The translations under genes were made by a program, and so were the position numbers. The notes under the pieces are model-generated. The model saw only the letters and a list, made by a program, of their open reading frames with translations. It was not told the DNA's origin and did no database searches. From Nocardia seriolae NBRC 15557 (GTDB lineage: Bacteria > Actinomycetota > Actinomycetes > Mycobacteriales > Mycobacteriaceae): 64,000 bases of DNA. Of this stretch, positions 1 to 9,958 are shown piece by piece (position 1 is the first letter of the stretch; every line of letters starts with the position of its first letter). The DNA is taken from assembly GCF_007990715.1 (NCBI RefSeq), contig NZ_BJWY01000011.1, forward strand, positions 1-64,000, written 5' to 3'.

Positions 1-59
1 AGTATTAACCCCGGATGGCCCTCCCGACCGGTAAGAACCCCGAAATGTTAACCGCGCCG

Positions 60-1013
60 TTATGCGCTCGAGTGCGCCGAACGGCCGTACAGTTCCTTGG
101 CCTGCGCCGGAGTGACGGTGACCGGGTTCACGGGAACCCCGGCTCGCATGTGCTCCTCGAGCAAGCGACCGGTCATGCGGCCGATGAAGTGCTCGGCGAC
201 CTTCAGTTCGAGCCGGTCGTTCTTCAGGGCGGCCATGGCCAGTCGCACCGCGGGCGGGTAGGCCGCGTCGAGCGCGCCGGGCTGGTCGAAACCACCGGTC
301 TCGCGCATCCACTTCGGCAGCGTGGCAATCGCGGCCGGGGCCACCAAACGGCTTCCGGCCCAGAGCTTCACGCCCTTCTCACTGGGCGTGAACAGCAGGT
401 AGTGCATGCCCTGGCGGGCCCGTTCGGAGCTGCACAGCCGCGGCCGCACCCGCTCGAAGTACTCGCGGACCTCGGCGCGGGAGGTCGGCACATCGGACGG
501 TCGGCAGGTCTGGAGTTCGGCCGCGATGACGCACTCCCGCCAGTACTGCTGCTCCTCCTCGGGGGTCAGCGGTCCCGGGCCGTACATCTCGTAGCACTTG
601 AGCACCGAATGCCAGCCGGTGACGTGCATCCACAGCTGTGAGTCAGGATTGTTTGCGCTGTAACGCTTTCCGCTGATCGGCTCGATGCCGGTGGCCTTGG
701 CGTGCACCTGCATGAGGTGCTCGGACGCCTCGACGGCCATCCGGCTGTCGGCCACCGCGGCAATCAGGAAGTAGGCGAAGGTGTGGTCGAGCCGCCCGCG
801 CGGATCGCTGTAGATGCCGCCGACATCGGCCACGGCCGCGGTGAGATCCGGGTCGAAGTGTTCCAGGGTGACCGCGCGCTGGAAGCCGATCAGAGCCGTG
901 GGCGCGGTCCACACCTTCCACGTCGGCGAGTCCGGCCCGAAGAAGCCGTAATCGACCTCGCGGATGGTGCGAGCGGGGGCGTCGAACTGGGGACGCGCGG
1001 TCACTGCGGTCAT
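60..1013 (-). CDS. DUF2236 (MpaB/latex-clearing oxygenase-like) protein
   Basis: A 317-residue protein of the oxygenase MpaB / DUF2236 family, which is distantly related to the haem-containing latex-clearing proteins. The family signature is visible: an RL-x-x-T segment near residues 74-78 followed by an Ala-rich helix, a conserved His near residue 104 and His130/His135 in the segment before the Gly-Pro loop. The ATG at 1013 is preceded by AAGGAG at seven bases. Substrate is not known; family members have been linked to redox or rubber/lipid oxidation, so an oxidative lipid-related role is only an inference. The upstream gap 1014-1248 carries a palindromic motif that recurs before the neighbouring acyl-CoA dehydrogenase and TetR genes, so it is probably in the same regulon. 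Confidence 0.8.
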   Translation of the reverse strand: MTAVTARPQFDAPARTIREVDYGFFGPDSPTWKVWTAPTALIGFQRAVTLEHFDPDLTAAVADVGGIYSDPRGRLDHTFAYFLIAAVADSRMAVEASEHLMQVHAKATGIEPISGKRYSANNPDSQLWMHVTGWHSVLKCYEMYGPGPLTPEEEQQYWRECVIAAELQTCRPSDVPTSRAEVREYFERVRPRLCSSERARQGMHYLLFTPSEKGVKLWAGSRLVAPAAIATLPKWMRETGGFDQPGALDAAYPPAVRLAMAALKNDRLELKVAEHFIGRMTGRLLEEHMRAGVPVNPVTVTPAQAKELYGRSAHSSA

Positions 1014-1188
1014 CTTTCTGCTCCTTTGCAGTGACTCCCCCGCCTCCCCGCGACTTCAGCGGGCGGCTCGGGAGCCGTCGATGTTGTGCACCCGTGCCGG
1101 CGGTTGGGTGCCGAAACCATTTCGGCCGTACCCGGGGAGTTACCCCGGTCGTCACCAGATCAGTTGTCCAGTCCTGAACGAACTCACC

Positions 1189-1213
1189 GGTTTCATTCAG
1201 GAATGTAGCATTT
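1189..1213. promoter_or_regulatory. Operator-like palindrome upstream of the DUF2236 gene
   Basis: TTTCATTC-AG-GAATGTAG forms an imperfect dyad (CATTC/GAATG arms, 2-bp centre). The 13-base string GAATGTAGCATTT here is repeated exactly at 3227-3239, between the acyl-CoA dehydrogenase and the divergent TetR gene. This suggests binding by the TetR protein encoded at 3318; no binding data are available. Confidence 0.55.
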
Positions 1214-1248
1214 GCGGACCGGGGGATGCCGGTCAGCATTGGCTATGG

Positions 1249-3168
1249 TCAGGGGTTCATTTCGTAGGCACCCGCGAGGGCCGTGACCTGGGTCAGCACA
1301 CGCCCGAAGCGGGCCGGGTCGGCGGCCGGGCGGCGGACCAGATCCAGGGCTCGGACCTGCTGGGCCTTGGTGGCGGTCGGCTTGGTGTGCAGGGTCAGGG
1401 CGTGCTTGGAGAACTCGCGCACGAACAGGTCGAAGAGCTGGTCCAGGACCGCCTCGTCGGCGCCCGCGATCTCGGCCTGCTCGAGGATGAGCTGGGCGTA
1501 CGGGAGTGTGGTGAACAGCTCGCCGAGGGCGAAGAGGAAGTCGACGTCCTGCTGCTGCTCGGCGGTCGGGGTGGCGGCGGCCAGCAGGGTCTGGAAGGCG
1601 AGAGCCTGTTCGAGGAAGACCGCGACATTCGGGATGTGCGCGAACTTCTCGAAGACCGGACGCCAATCGGCGAAGCGGATCTTGCCCAGACCGCTGCTCG
1701 GGCCCTGCCGGAACAGGAATTCGTCATCGGCCGCGTCGCGGCGGGTGGGCACGGGAGCGTGCGCGGCACGGGCGAATTCGGCCTTCAGCGCGGGCACCGC
1801 CTTGGCGGCCGGGCCGCTGGCGTGGCGGCTGGTCCAGCTGAGCGCGCCCGAGACCGCGCGCACCGCGCCCTTGGGCGCGACGCCCGCGCCGGGCAGGTAG
1901 CGCAGCGCGGCCAGCGCGGCGTCGGCGGGATGGCACATGAAGTTGGGCATGAACTTCAGCGACAGCGCCATGTTCACGTGCACCGTGCCCTCGAGGCGCG
2001 GCAGGCCGAACATGCCGACCATGGCCATGGGGAAATACATGTCGTTCTCGAAGCCGCGCGCGGCGATGACGTCGGCGAGATCCTCGTAGAGCCGCTGCCC
2101 GTTCCGGGTCACCGACATCTTCTCGATGGCGTTGAAAAGCAGGTAGCGCCGGTCGTTCTCGTCGGCCGAGCGCATGTAGTCGATGGCGCGCTCGCTGTAG
2201 AGCTTCATGCCGATCAAGCGCGCGTAGCTGTCCGCGAGCAGCGATTTCACCTGCGGGAACTCGGTCACGCGGTGTCCGAACAGGATTCGGTTGTGCGCGT
2301 GGGTGACGGCCTCGAACATGGCGTGCTCGCACGAGCCGACCGCGCCGAAGCCGAGGTTGAACTTGCCGACGTTCACGGTGTTCATGGCGGCGTCGAAGGC
2401 CGCGCGCCCGGTGTGCAGGATGTCGGATTCGGCGACCGGATATTTGTCGAGATCGAATGCGGCGACGTACATCTGGGAGTCGACGACGTTCTTGCGCAGC
2501 TTGTAGCTCTTGTGCCGGGAGTCGGCGGCGAAGAACAGGTAGCCGGAGTACTCCTCGTCGGTCATCTTCCGCATGAAGTCCGAGGAGTCGATGATCGGCT
2601 TGTCGGCGCGGCGGCCGAAGACCGACACCATGCCCGCGAGATTGCCATTGCCGATGTAGTACTTGCCGCCGGTGGCGGTGTAGCCGCCACGGGCCTTCGG
2701 CTCGAGCACCATGTCGGTGGAGTAGATGTCCGCGCCGTGGTCCTGCTCGGACAGGCCGAAGGCGAAGATCTCGCCGGATTCCAGCAGCGCGGCCGCGCGG
2801 GCCTTGGCCTCGGCATTGTGGCTCTGCCAGATCGGGCCCAGACCCAGGATCGTCACCTGCCAGACGTACCAGTACTGCATCCCGTAGAAGCCCAGGATCT
2901 TGCTCATCATGGCGATGCGGGCGGTGTCCCAGCGCTTGTTCGAGTCGCCGCCCGCTTGTTCGGCCGGGGTCAGGAAGATCGCGAAGACCCGTTCGCGCTT
3001 GATGAAGTCCAGGAAGTCCGCGTACCAGACGCGGTCGCGGCTCTCGGCCAGCAGCCGGACCTTGCCGAAGGCTTCGAAGTAGTCGACGGTGGCGCGCAGC
3101 AGGCGCCGGGTCTCCGCGTCGAATTCGGTGAATTCGCAGGTCTTCGGGTTGAACAGGGTCTGGCTCAT
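1249..3168 (-). CDS. Long acyl-CoA dehydrogenase family protein
   Basis: A 639-residue flavoprotein of the acyl-CoA dehydrogenase/oxidase superfamily, expected to introduce an alpha-beta double bond in an acyl-CoA thioester. The middle-domain signature around FGLSEQDHGAD and the following beta-barrel are recognisable, and the protein is about 250 residues longer than a typical ACAD because of an extra C-terminal helical domain. The start at 3168 was chosen because GGAGGAG lies just upstream; the open frame extends 59 codons further with no support. It is divergent from a TetR gene with a shared operator-like motif between them, and its transcript runs toward the DUF2236 gene 235 bases away. 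Substrate is unknown; a fatty-acid or sterol-type acyl chain is plausible. Confidence 0.82.
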   Translation of the reverse strand: MSQTLFNPKTCEFTEFDAETRRLLRATVDYFEAFGKVRLLAESRDRVWYADFLDFIKRERVFAIFLTPAEQAGGDSNKRWDTARIAMMSKILGFYGMQYWYVWQVTILGLGPIWQSHNAEAKARAAALLESGEIFAFGLSEQDHGADIYSTDMVLEPKARGGYTATGGKYYIGNGNLAGMVSVFGRRADKPIIDSSDFMRKMTDEEYSGYLFFAADSRHKSYKLRKNVVDSQMYVAAFDLDKYPVAESDILHTGRAAFDAAMNTVNVGKFNLGFGAVGSCEHAMFEAVTHAHNRILFGHRVTEFPQVKSLLADSYARLIGMKLYSERAIDYMRSADENDRRYLLFNAIEKMSVTRNGQRLYEDLADVIAARGFENDMYFPMAMVGMFGLPRLEGTVHVNMALSLKFMPNFMCHPADAALAALRYLPGAGVAPKGAVRAVSGALSWTSRHASGPAAKAVPALKAEFARAAHAPVPTRRDAADDEFLFRQGPSSGLGKIRFADWRPVFEKFAHIPNVAVFLEQALAFQTLLAAATPTAEQQQDVDFLFALGELFTTLPYAQLILEQAEIAGADEAVLDQLFDLFVREFSKHALTLHTKPTATKAQQVRALDLVRRPAADPARFGRVLTQVTALAGAYEMNP

Positions 3169-3216
3169 CGGGATTCTTCTCCTCCGGCCGGGGGCGTCCT
3201 CGGCTCCACCGAATAG

Positions 3217-3260
3217 TTTCCTTCGTGAATGTAGCATTTTTGTACACGGGTGAATGAAAC
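3217..3260. promoter_or_regulatory. TetR operator-like region, second copy
   Basis: Contains CCTTC-GT-GAATG (3220-3231) within the 13-base repeat GAATGTAGCATTT (3227-3239) shared with 1201-1213, and GAATGAAAC (3252-3260), the reverse complement of GTTTCATTC found in the first copy at 1190-1198. It lies between the divergent starts at 3168 and 3318, the usual place for an autoregulatory TetR site. Confidence 0.55.
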
Positions 3261-3317
3261 GATCTTGGAAACCCATCCGACCTGCCGTTCCGGTCTCGGC
3301 GGGCACTGCTATCGTCG

Positions 3318-3950
3318 GTGCGCATGGGCACCGATTCGGCGACAAGACCCCGCCAGCGCGCGCCGCATCTGGGTCCGGAACGCCGCCGCCCGCAGGTCCT
3401 CGACACCGCGCTGGAGATCGCCGTCGCGGACGGCATCGCGGCGGTCACCATCGCGGCCGTGGCCGACCGCATGAAGGTGACCCGGCCGGTGGTCTACGCC
3501 TGCTTCGCCGATCGGGTCGAACTGCTCGAGGCCCTCATCCACCGCGAGGAGGAGTACCTGGTCGCGGGCATCCTGGACGTGCTGCCCCGCCGCCGGGTGG
3601 AGGCCGACGAGGCGGTGTTCGTGGAGGGCTTCCGCGCGCTGCTGCACACCGTGTCCGCGCGGCCCGACAGCTGGCGGCTGCTGTACGGCAATCCCGATCC
3701 GGCCGTGGCGGATTCGTTCGGCAAGGGCCGACTGCTCGCCGTGGAGCGCTGCACCCGCCGACTCCGGCCGACCTTGAAGGCGTGGGGAACGGCCGACGCC
3801 GAGCGCAAACTTTCGGCACTGGTCGAACTGTGGGTGTCCGCGGGCGAGGGCGCGGTCCGCACCCTGCTGACCGACCCGGGCGAATGGACTCCGGACACGT
3901 TGGGCGAGTTCGTCGGTGCGGCCGTGTACCGCGCGCTCCGCCATGCCTGA
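3318..3950 (+). CDS. TetR/AcrR family regulator
   Basis: A 210-residue regulator with an N-terminal TetR helix-turn-helix at about residues 25-72 (VLDTALEIAVADG, then TIAAVADRMKVTRPVVYACF, the recognition helix and Tyr/Phe pair typical of the family) and a C-terminal ligand-binding domain. It is divergent from the long acyl-CoA dehydrogenase; the intergenic region has a dyad repeated upstream of the DUF2236 gene. The inferred role is local repression of these lipid-oxidation genes, relieved by an acyl or other hydrophobic ligand. Start: GTG at 3318 or the ATG at 3324; neither has a clear ribosome binding site and TATCGT lies just upstream, so the mRNA may be leaderless. Confidence 0.85.
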   Translation: MRMGTDSATRPRQRAPHLGPERRRPQVLDTALEIAVADGIAAVTIAAVADRMKVTRPVVYACFADRVELLEALIHREEEYLVAGILDVLPRRRVEADEAVFVEGFRALLHTVSARPDSWRLLYGNPDPAVADSFGKGRLLAVERCTRRLRPTLKAWGTADAERKLSALVELWVSAGEGAVRTLLTDPGEWTPDTLGEFVGAAVYRALRHA

Positions 3951-4054
3951 AAACCCGGACAGCCACGCCTGAGCACACCTGCCCGAACCGGGGTCCTCCC
4001 CGCTATTCGATGGCTACGATGGAAAGTGCCCATCGGTCAATGCGGGAGGCCGCG

Positions 4055-4380
4055 ATGACGTTCTATCGGCAGGTTGGTTCGGTGCCGCCCAAGCGGCACA
4101 CACAGCATCGGGACGAGCAGGGTCGGCTCTATTACGAAGAGCTGATGGGAGAAGAGGGCTTCTCCGGCGACTCCTCGCTGCTGTATCACCGGGGATTGCC
4201 TCCGGCCATTGTGGATTCGTCGGTGTGGGTGCTGCCCGAGCAGCGGCTGTATCCGAATCATCCGCTGCGGCACCGGCATTTGAAGCTGCACGAACTGTTC
4301 CTGGGCGACAAGCCCGCCGACAGTGACGTGGTGACCGGACGGCGGCTGCTGCTCGGCAACGCCGACGTGCGCATCTTCTC
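4055..4380 (+). pseudogene. 5' fragment of homogentisate 1,2-dioxygenase
   Basis: From the ATG at 4055 the frame encodes about 108 residues that look like the N-terminus of bacterial homogentisate 1,2-dioxygenase: MTFYRQVGSVPPKRHTQHRD, then YYEELMGEEGFSGDSSLLYH, NHPLRHRHLKLHELF and GRRLLLGNADVRI. The enzyme opens the homogentisate ring in tyrosine/phenylalanine breakdown and is normally about 380-440 residues with its iron ligands in the C-terminal half, all absent here. After VRI (about 4372-4385) the similarity stops and a different protein family (secretory lipase) continues in another frame. The open frame itself runs on to 5080 as meaningless sequence. Either a deletion fused two genes or the assembly is wrong; no active dioxygenase can be made. 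Confidence 0.75.
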
Positions 4381-5426
4381 ACGTCCGGCCGCTGGTCTCG
4401 CACCAGTTCTTCTACGACAGCACCGCCCCGAACTGCGCGCCCTCCTACGTCCTGCAGCAGGGCGGCGGCCTGCCCGCGCTGGAGGGCATCCACTCCACGG
4501 TCGAATACCTGGAGCTGGCGGCGTCGCTGAGTCAGGGCTATGCCATCAATGTGCCCGACTACGAGGGCCTGAACGGGCACCTCGCGGTCGCCAAGGAACC
4601 CGGCTACATGATTCTCGACAGCGTGCGCGCCGCCGAGAGCTTCCAGCCGCTGGGCCTGGACGGTGCGAATACGCCGGTGGCGCTGTGGGGTTACTCCGGC
4701 GGCGGCATGGGCAGCGGCTGGGCGGCGGAGATGCAGCCGAGCTACGCGCCGGAGCTGAACGTCAAGGGCATCGCCATGGGCGCGCCGGTCTCGGATGTCG
4801 AATCGCTGCTGCACGTGAACGGTTCCATGTTCGCGAGCCTGATCGGCGTGGGTATCGCCTCGCTGCGCAATGCGTATCCGAAGTTCGCGGAGACCACCGA
4901 GAAGGTCATGACGCCGGAGGGTCTGGCGGTCATGAACCGCACGGCCAACCAGTGTCTGGTGCGCAATGTGCTGAACCTGATGTTCACCGATTACCAGCGC
5001 ATGTTGACCATCCCGATCGCGGACTACCTGGCCTTGCCGGAGATCAAGGAGGTCTTCGATTCGGCTGTGCTGGGCGGTGATCCGCCGACCGCGCCGACCA
5101 TGGTCTATCAGGGCGTCTACGACGAGGCGGTGCCCTGGTACACCAACGACCGCATGGTCCAGCGGTGGTGTGACGGCGGGACCTCGGTCTACTACAAGCG
5201 CGATCACCTCAGCGAGCATCTGACGCTGACCACGCTGGGCATGGCGGACGCCTTCAACTGGATCCAGACCCGGCTGGCTCCCGGAGCCACCAATCCGGTC
5301 GGCTGCCGCACCGACGACGTGATCACCATGCTCGGCAGCGTGGACGCGCTGGCCACGCAGGTCGAGATCGAATTGAACGCCGCCTTCGGCGCCCTCGGCT
5401 GGCCCATCGGCCCGCAGGAGCGGTAA
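4381..5426 (+). pseudogene. 3' fragment of a secretory (LIP-type) lipase
   Basis: Frame encodes the C-terminal two-thirds of a secretory triacylglycerol-lipase family protein. Similarity begins at PLVSHQFFYDSTAPNCAPSY and runs to 5426. The nucleophile elbow GYSGGG, a late Asp in YQGVYDEAVPW and a His in DHLSEHLTL give a complete-looking catalytic triad. The signal peptide and roughly the first 100 residues are missing; a stop at 4332 closes the frame upstream and the first in-frame start is a GTG at 4551, inside the fold. The preceding DNA is the 5' part of a homogentisate dioxygenase gene in another frame, so this is probably a broken gene. A short cytosolic product from 4551 is possible but unlikely to fold. 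Confidence 0.75.
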
Positions 5427-5450
5427 CGCCTTTTCCGCCGTTTTCCTGCG

Positions 5451-5485
5451 ACGCGCGCCCGGTCGACCACCGACCGGGCGCGCGT
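5451..5485. terminator. Terminator hairpin after the lipase fragment
   Basis: Perfect 15-bp inverted repeat, arms ACGCGCGCCCGGTCG and its complement separated by ACCAC, followed by GTCTTGTATATCTT. It lies 25 bases after the lipase stop and before the thiC leader. Confidence 0.75.
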
Positions 5486-5510
5486 GTCTTGTATATCTTC
5501 CCGAGCTCGG

Positions 5511-5539
5511 CTGACCCGGTTGCACTCGGCATGTATGGT
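5511..5539 (+). promoter_or_regulatory. Putative thiC promoter
   Basis: CTGACC (5511-5516) and TATGGT (5534-5539) with a 17-base spacer resemble a sigma-A-type promoter, placing the transcript start near 5546, ahead of the TPP riboswitch. A perfect 7-bp inverted repeat, TGCGACA-GTTTT-TGTCGCA (5544-5562), covers the predicted start and could be an operator. Confidence 0.45.
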
Positions 5540-5576
5540 CGGCTGCGACAGTTTTTGTCGCAAGAAAGTACGCATG

Positions 5577-7332
<1,756 letters not shown>

Positions 7333-7346
7333 TTACGAATCCGATT

Positions 7347-7378
7347 CGGGGCGGGCGGCTTTCGAGCTGCCCGCCCCG
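7347..7378. terminator. Bidirectional terminator between thiC and the VOC gene
   Basis: Ten-bp perfect stem CGGGGCGGGC / GCCCGCCCCG with further pairing inside, located between the stops of two convergent genes (7332 and 7387). Confidence 0.75.
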
Positions 7379-7386
7379 CAGTCGTT

Positions 7387-7791
7387 TCAGGCCCGATCGG
7401 AGATCTGCTGGACGCCCCAGCTGTTGCCGTCCGGGTCGTCGAAGAAGATGACACCCCTGTTGTTCAACGGATCTCCCTCGGTGACCGGTCCGCCCAGCAC
7501 CTGAATATCGGTGACCTCGACGCCACGCTCCTTCAGTTCGGCGTGCGCGCGCTTGATGTCGGGAACAACCAGTTGCAGGCCCTTCAGGTAGCCGGGCTCC
7601 ATCTTCGGCACCACACCCTCGCCGATGACGATCGAACAGCCCGAGCCGGGCGGGGTGAGCTGGACGACGCGCATCCCCTCACCGACCACGGTGTCGTGGT
7701 CGACGTGGAAGCCCAGCTTGTCGCTGTAGAACTCCTTGGCCCGGTCGACATCGGTGACGGGGACGATGACTACCTCGAGGGTCCAATTCAT
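7387..7791 (-). CDS. VOC / glyoxalase-fold family protein
   Basis: A 134-residue single-unit vicinal-oxygen-chelate protein. Both beta-alpha-beta-beta-beta modules are visible: VIVPVTDVDRAKEFYSDKLG at the N-terminus and LQLVVPDIKRAHAELKERG after mid-protein, ending with VIFFDDPDGNSWGVQQ. Members act as metal-dependent lyases, dioxygenases or drug-binding proteins, and function cannot be assigned here. The start at 7791 has GGAAGGAA upstream; a longer frame to 7839 lacks support. It is convergent with thiC and lies downstream of the TetR gene at 8022, separated by about 230 bases that contain a small hairpin (7894-7908). Confidence 0.85.
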   Translation of the reverse strand: MNWTLEVVIVPVTDVDRAKEFYSDKLGFHVDHDTVVGEGMRVVQLTPPGSGCSIVIGEGVVPKMEPGYLKGLQLVVPDIKRAHAELKERGVEVTDIQVLGGPVTEGDPLNNRGVIFFDDPDGNSWGVQQISDRA

Positions 7792-7893
7792 GGCGGTTCC
7801 TTCCGATCCGGGGTCCTGCGAATACAGACGGAGCGGCACGCGCGAATTCTTCGTATCTCAGGATATGGATTCCCAAGATGGTTCATCCGATGC

Positions 7894-7908
7894 CAGGCAG
7901 GATGCCTG
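7894..7908 (-). terminator. Weak hairpin downstream of the TetR gene
   Basis: CAGGCA-GGA-TGCCTG with further flanking pairing (GCCA...TGGC) in the 230-base gap between the TetR stop (8022) and the VOC start (7791). Nothing else is recognisable in this gap. Confidence 0.35.
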
Positions 7909-8021
7909 CATGGCCAAGACGAAGCTATCGAGGCCGAGACCGGGCGAGCGCTCGTCTGCCCATTCATTCCCGGCGAATTGCCGGAACTGACGCAGTGGCC
8001 GCCTCGAGATCGAGCTGATGC

Positions 8022-8672
8022 TCACGTAGTCCGCTGCCAGCGGCTCGCGAACTTCCCCGGCGCGGGCGCGGGGCCTGGGAGGTCCCCGGTGGTGGCCGCC
8101 AGGCCGTCGATGAGCAGGGCCAGGATTCTGCGGCGTAGCTGGGTGGTGCGGTCGGCGTCGGGTAGTGAGATGGCGGCGCAGGCCTCGAGGATCAGGCCGA
8201 AGTCGGCGACGGTGATGCCGGGGCGCAGTCGGCCCGATTCCTGTGCGCGGCGCAGGATTTCGTTGTTCAGCTGAGCCGAGCGGTGCACCTCGGGGAGGAT
8301 CGAGTCATCCGGTGTGAAGGTTCCCGCGAGGTGGACGACCAGGGAGTGGACATCTGCGTCTACCACTCGGCGCAGGAAGTCGACCAGGGTCGGCCAGCCG
8401 TCGGAATTCGCCAGGGCCGCTTCGGCTTCCACGTTGTAGCGGTGCAGGCCGTCGTAGCAGAGGGTGCGCAGCAGCTCCTCCTTGCTCGGGTAGCGGCGGT
8501 AGAGGGCGCTGATGCCGACGCCGGCGCGCTCGGCTACCGCGGAGATCGGGGCCTTCGGTTCGGCTAGGAACACCTCGCGGGCGGCCGCGAGGATGACCTC
8601 GTCATTGCGGGCGGCCTGCGCCTTGCGGCCCGGGAGGGCGCGCTGAGCTGCGGGTTCGGCTGTCTTCGGCAT
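8022..8672 (-). CDS. TetR/AcrR family regulator
   Basis: A 216-residue regulator. The N-terminal helix-turn-helix spans about residues 20-65 (VILAAAREVFLAE ... ISAVAERAGVGISALYRRYPSKEELL), followed by a TetR C-terminal domain of the SACE-like class with no recognised ligand. The start at 8672 gives the normal short basic N-tail; the frame could extend to 8735, but that would run through the operator region. It is divergent from an epoxide hydrolase gene, with two inverted repeats in the 86-base intergenic region, so local control of that enzyme and of itself is very likely. Confidence 0.88.
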   Translation of the reverse strand: MPKTAEPAAQRALPGRKAQAARNDEVILAAAREVFLAEPKAPISAVAERAGVGISALYRRYPSKEELLRTLCYDGLHRYNVEAEAALANSDGWPTLVDFLRRVVDADVHSLVVHLAGTFTPDDSILPEVHRSAQLNNEILRRAQESGRLRPGITVADFGLILEACAAISLPDADRTTQLRRRILALLIDGLAATTGDLPGPAPAPGKFASRWQRTT

Positions 8673-8690
8673 GAATCGAGAATACCACTT

Positions 8691-8743
8691 GAACGGAATA
8701 CTCTGTTCCGCTACGCTTGAAACAGAACGAAACATTCCGTTCC
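8691..8743. promoter_or_regulatory. Paired TetR operators, TetR / epoxide hydrolase
   Basis: Site 1 is CGGAATA-CTC-TGTTCCG (8694-8710), a 17-bp dyad. Site 2 is GAACG-AAACATTC-CGTTC (8725-8742). The string GAACGGAAT occurs forward at 8691 and inverted at 8734-8742, so both sites share half-site sequence. They lie between the divergent starts at 8672 and 8759. Confidence 0.65.
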
Positions 8744-8758
8744 ACCAAGGAGAGAATG

Positions 8759-9916
8759 ATGAACGCCCAGCCCGCCTCCGCAGCCATCCGCCCCTTCCGC
8801 ATCGATGTCCCCCAGGCCCGGCTCGATGATCTGAACGAGCGGCTGCGCAAGGCGCTGTGGCCGAACGAGCTGCCGGGCGTGGGTGACGCGTACGGCGTCA
8901 CCGCCGACCGGGTCCGCGGGCTGGCCGAGTACTGGGTGAACGAATTCGATTGGCGGGCACTGGAAGCCAAGCTGAACTCCTACCCGCAGTTCACCACCGA
9001 GATCGAGGGTGAGGACATCCACTTCTTGCACGTGCGCTCGTCGCGGGCGGACGCCACCCCGGTCATCCTGACCCACGGCTGGCCCGGCTCGATCCTCGAG
9101 TACCTCGATGTCATCGAGCCGCTCACCGCGCCGGAATCCGCCGACGACCCGGCCTTCCACCTGGTCATCCCCTCACTGCCCGGCTTCGGCTTCTCCGGCC
9201 CGACCCGCTCGACCGGCTGGGGCACCCGCCGCACCGCCCGCGCCTGGGTCACGCTGATGGACCGGCTCGGCTACCAGCGCTACGGCGCGATCGGCAATGA
9301 CGCGGGCTCGATGGTCGCGCCGGAAATGGCCCGCATCGCCCCGGATCGGCTGCTGGGAATGCATGTGACGCAGCTGTTCTCGTTCCCTTCGGGCGATCCG
9401 GCCGAGATGGCGGACCTGTCCGATGACGACATGGCGGCGCTGGGCCACCTGCAGTGGTTCATGGACAACAAGTTCTCCTTCAACACCCTGCACAGCCAGC
9501 AGCCGCAGACCCTGGCCTTCGCCATCTCGGATTCGCCGATCGGCCTGCTGGGCTGGAACTCCCAGCTCATGGGCGAGAGCCTGGACGCGGAGTTCGTCGT
9601 CGGCAATGTCGCCGTCTACTGGCTGACGGGCACCGCCGCCTCCTCGATCCGCTTCTACTGGGAGGACGCCCACGACACCGAGCGCACCCCGGGCCCGACC
9701 ACGGTGCCGACCGCGCTGGCCATGTTCAAGGGTGATTTCCAGTCGATCCGCCGCTTCGCCGACCGGGATCACAAGAACATCGTGAGCTGGCACGCCTACG
9801 ACGTGGCGTCCACGCACTCGGACAGCCCGAACGACGCGGCCGGGCACTACGCCGCGCACGAGGCCCCCGAGGTACTGCTCGCCGATATTCGCCGATTCTT
9901 CGCCCAGCTGAGCTGA
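8759..9916 (+). CDS. Epoxide hydrolase (EHN domain, alpha/beta hydrolase fold)
   Basis: A 385-residue epoxide hydrolase of the microsomal-type family, which opens epoxides to diols via an Asp-ester intermediate. The N-terminal EHN domain (about residues 1-110, FRIDVPQARLDDLNERL) precedes the alpha/beta hydrolase core. Visible active-site pieces: oxyanion HGWPGS, nucleophile Asp in IGNDAGS, and the catalytic His in the final HYAAHEAPEVLLADI segment. Of the tandem ATGs at 8756 and 8759, the second has the better spacing from AGGAG. It is divergently transcribed from a TetR gene with a two-site operator, suggesting induction by an aromatic or terpenoid substrate, though this is inference. A hairpin at 9927-9958 follows. 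Confidence 0.9.
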   Translation: MNAQPASAAIRPFRIDVPQARLDDLNERLRKALWPNELPGVGDAYGVTADRVRGLAEYWVNEFDWRALEAKLNSYPQFTTEIEGEDIHFLHVRSSRADATPVILTHGWPGSILEYLDVIEPLTAPESADDPAFHLVIPSLPGFGFSGPTRSTGWGTRRTARAWVTLMDRLGYQRYGAIGNDAGSMVAPEMARIAPDRLLGMHVTQLFSFPSGDPAEMADLSDDDMAALGHLQWFMDNKFSFNTLHSQQPQTLAFAISDSPIGLLGWNSQLMGESLDAEFVVGNVAVYWLTGTAASSIRFYWEDAHDTERTPGPTTVPTALAMFKGDFQSIRRFADRDHKNIVSWHAYDVASTHSDSPNDAAGHYAAHEAPEVLLADIRRFFAQLS

Positions 9917-9926
9917 TTCCCGCCCC

Positions 9927-9958
9927 GTGGCCCGTGCCCGTGTCCGAGCGCGGGCCAC
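9927..9958 (+). terminator. Terminator after the epoxide hydrolase
   Basis: GTGGCCCG and CGGGCCAC form an 8-bp stem around a 16-base loop, eleven bases after the stop at 9916. Confidence 0.55.

Noticed and set aside
964..3216. 750-residue plus-strand ORF opposite the acyl-CoA dehydrogenase
   Set aside because: It is a shadow frame of a high-GC gene: Gly/Arg/Val-rich, no domain, no ribosome binding site. The opposite strand encodes a clear protein family.
4055..5080. A single fused dioxygenase-lipase protein
   Set aside because: The two similarities are in different frames, so no continuous chimera is encoded. The extension of the dioxygenase frame to 5080 has no family similarity.
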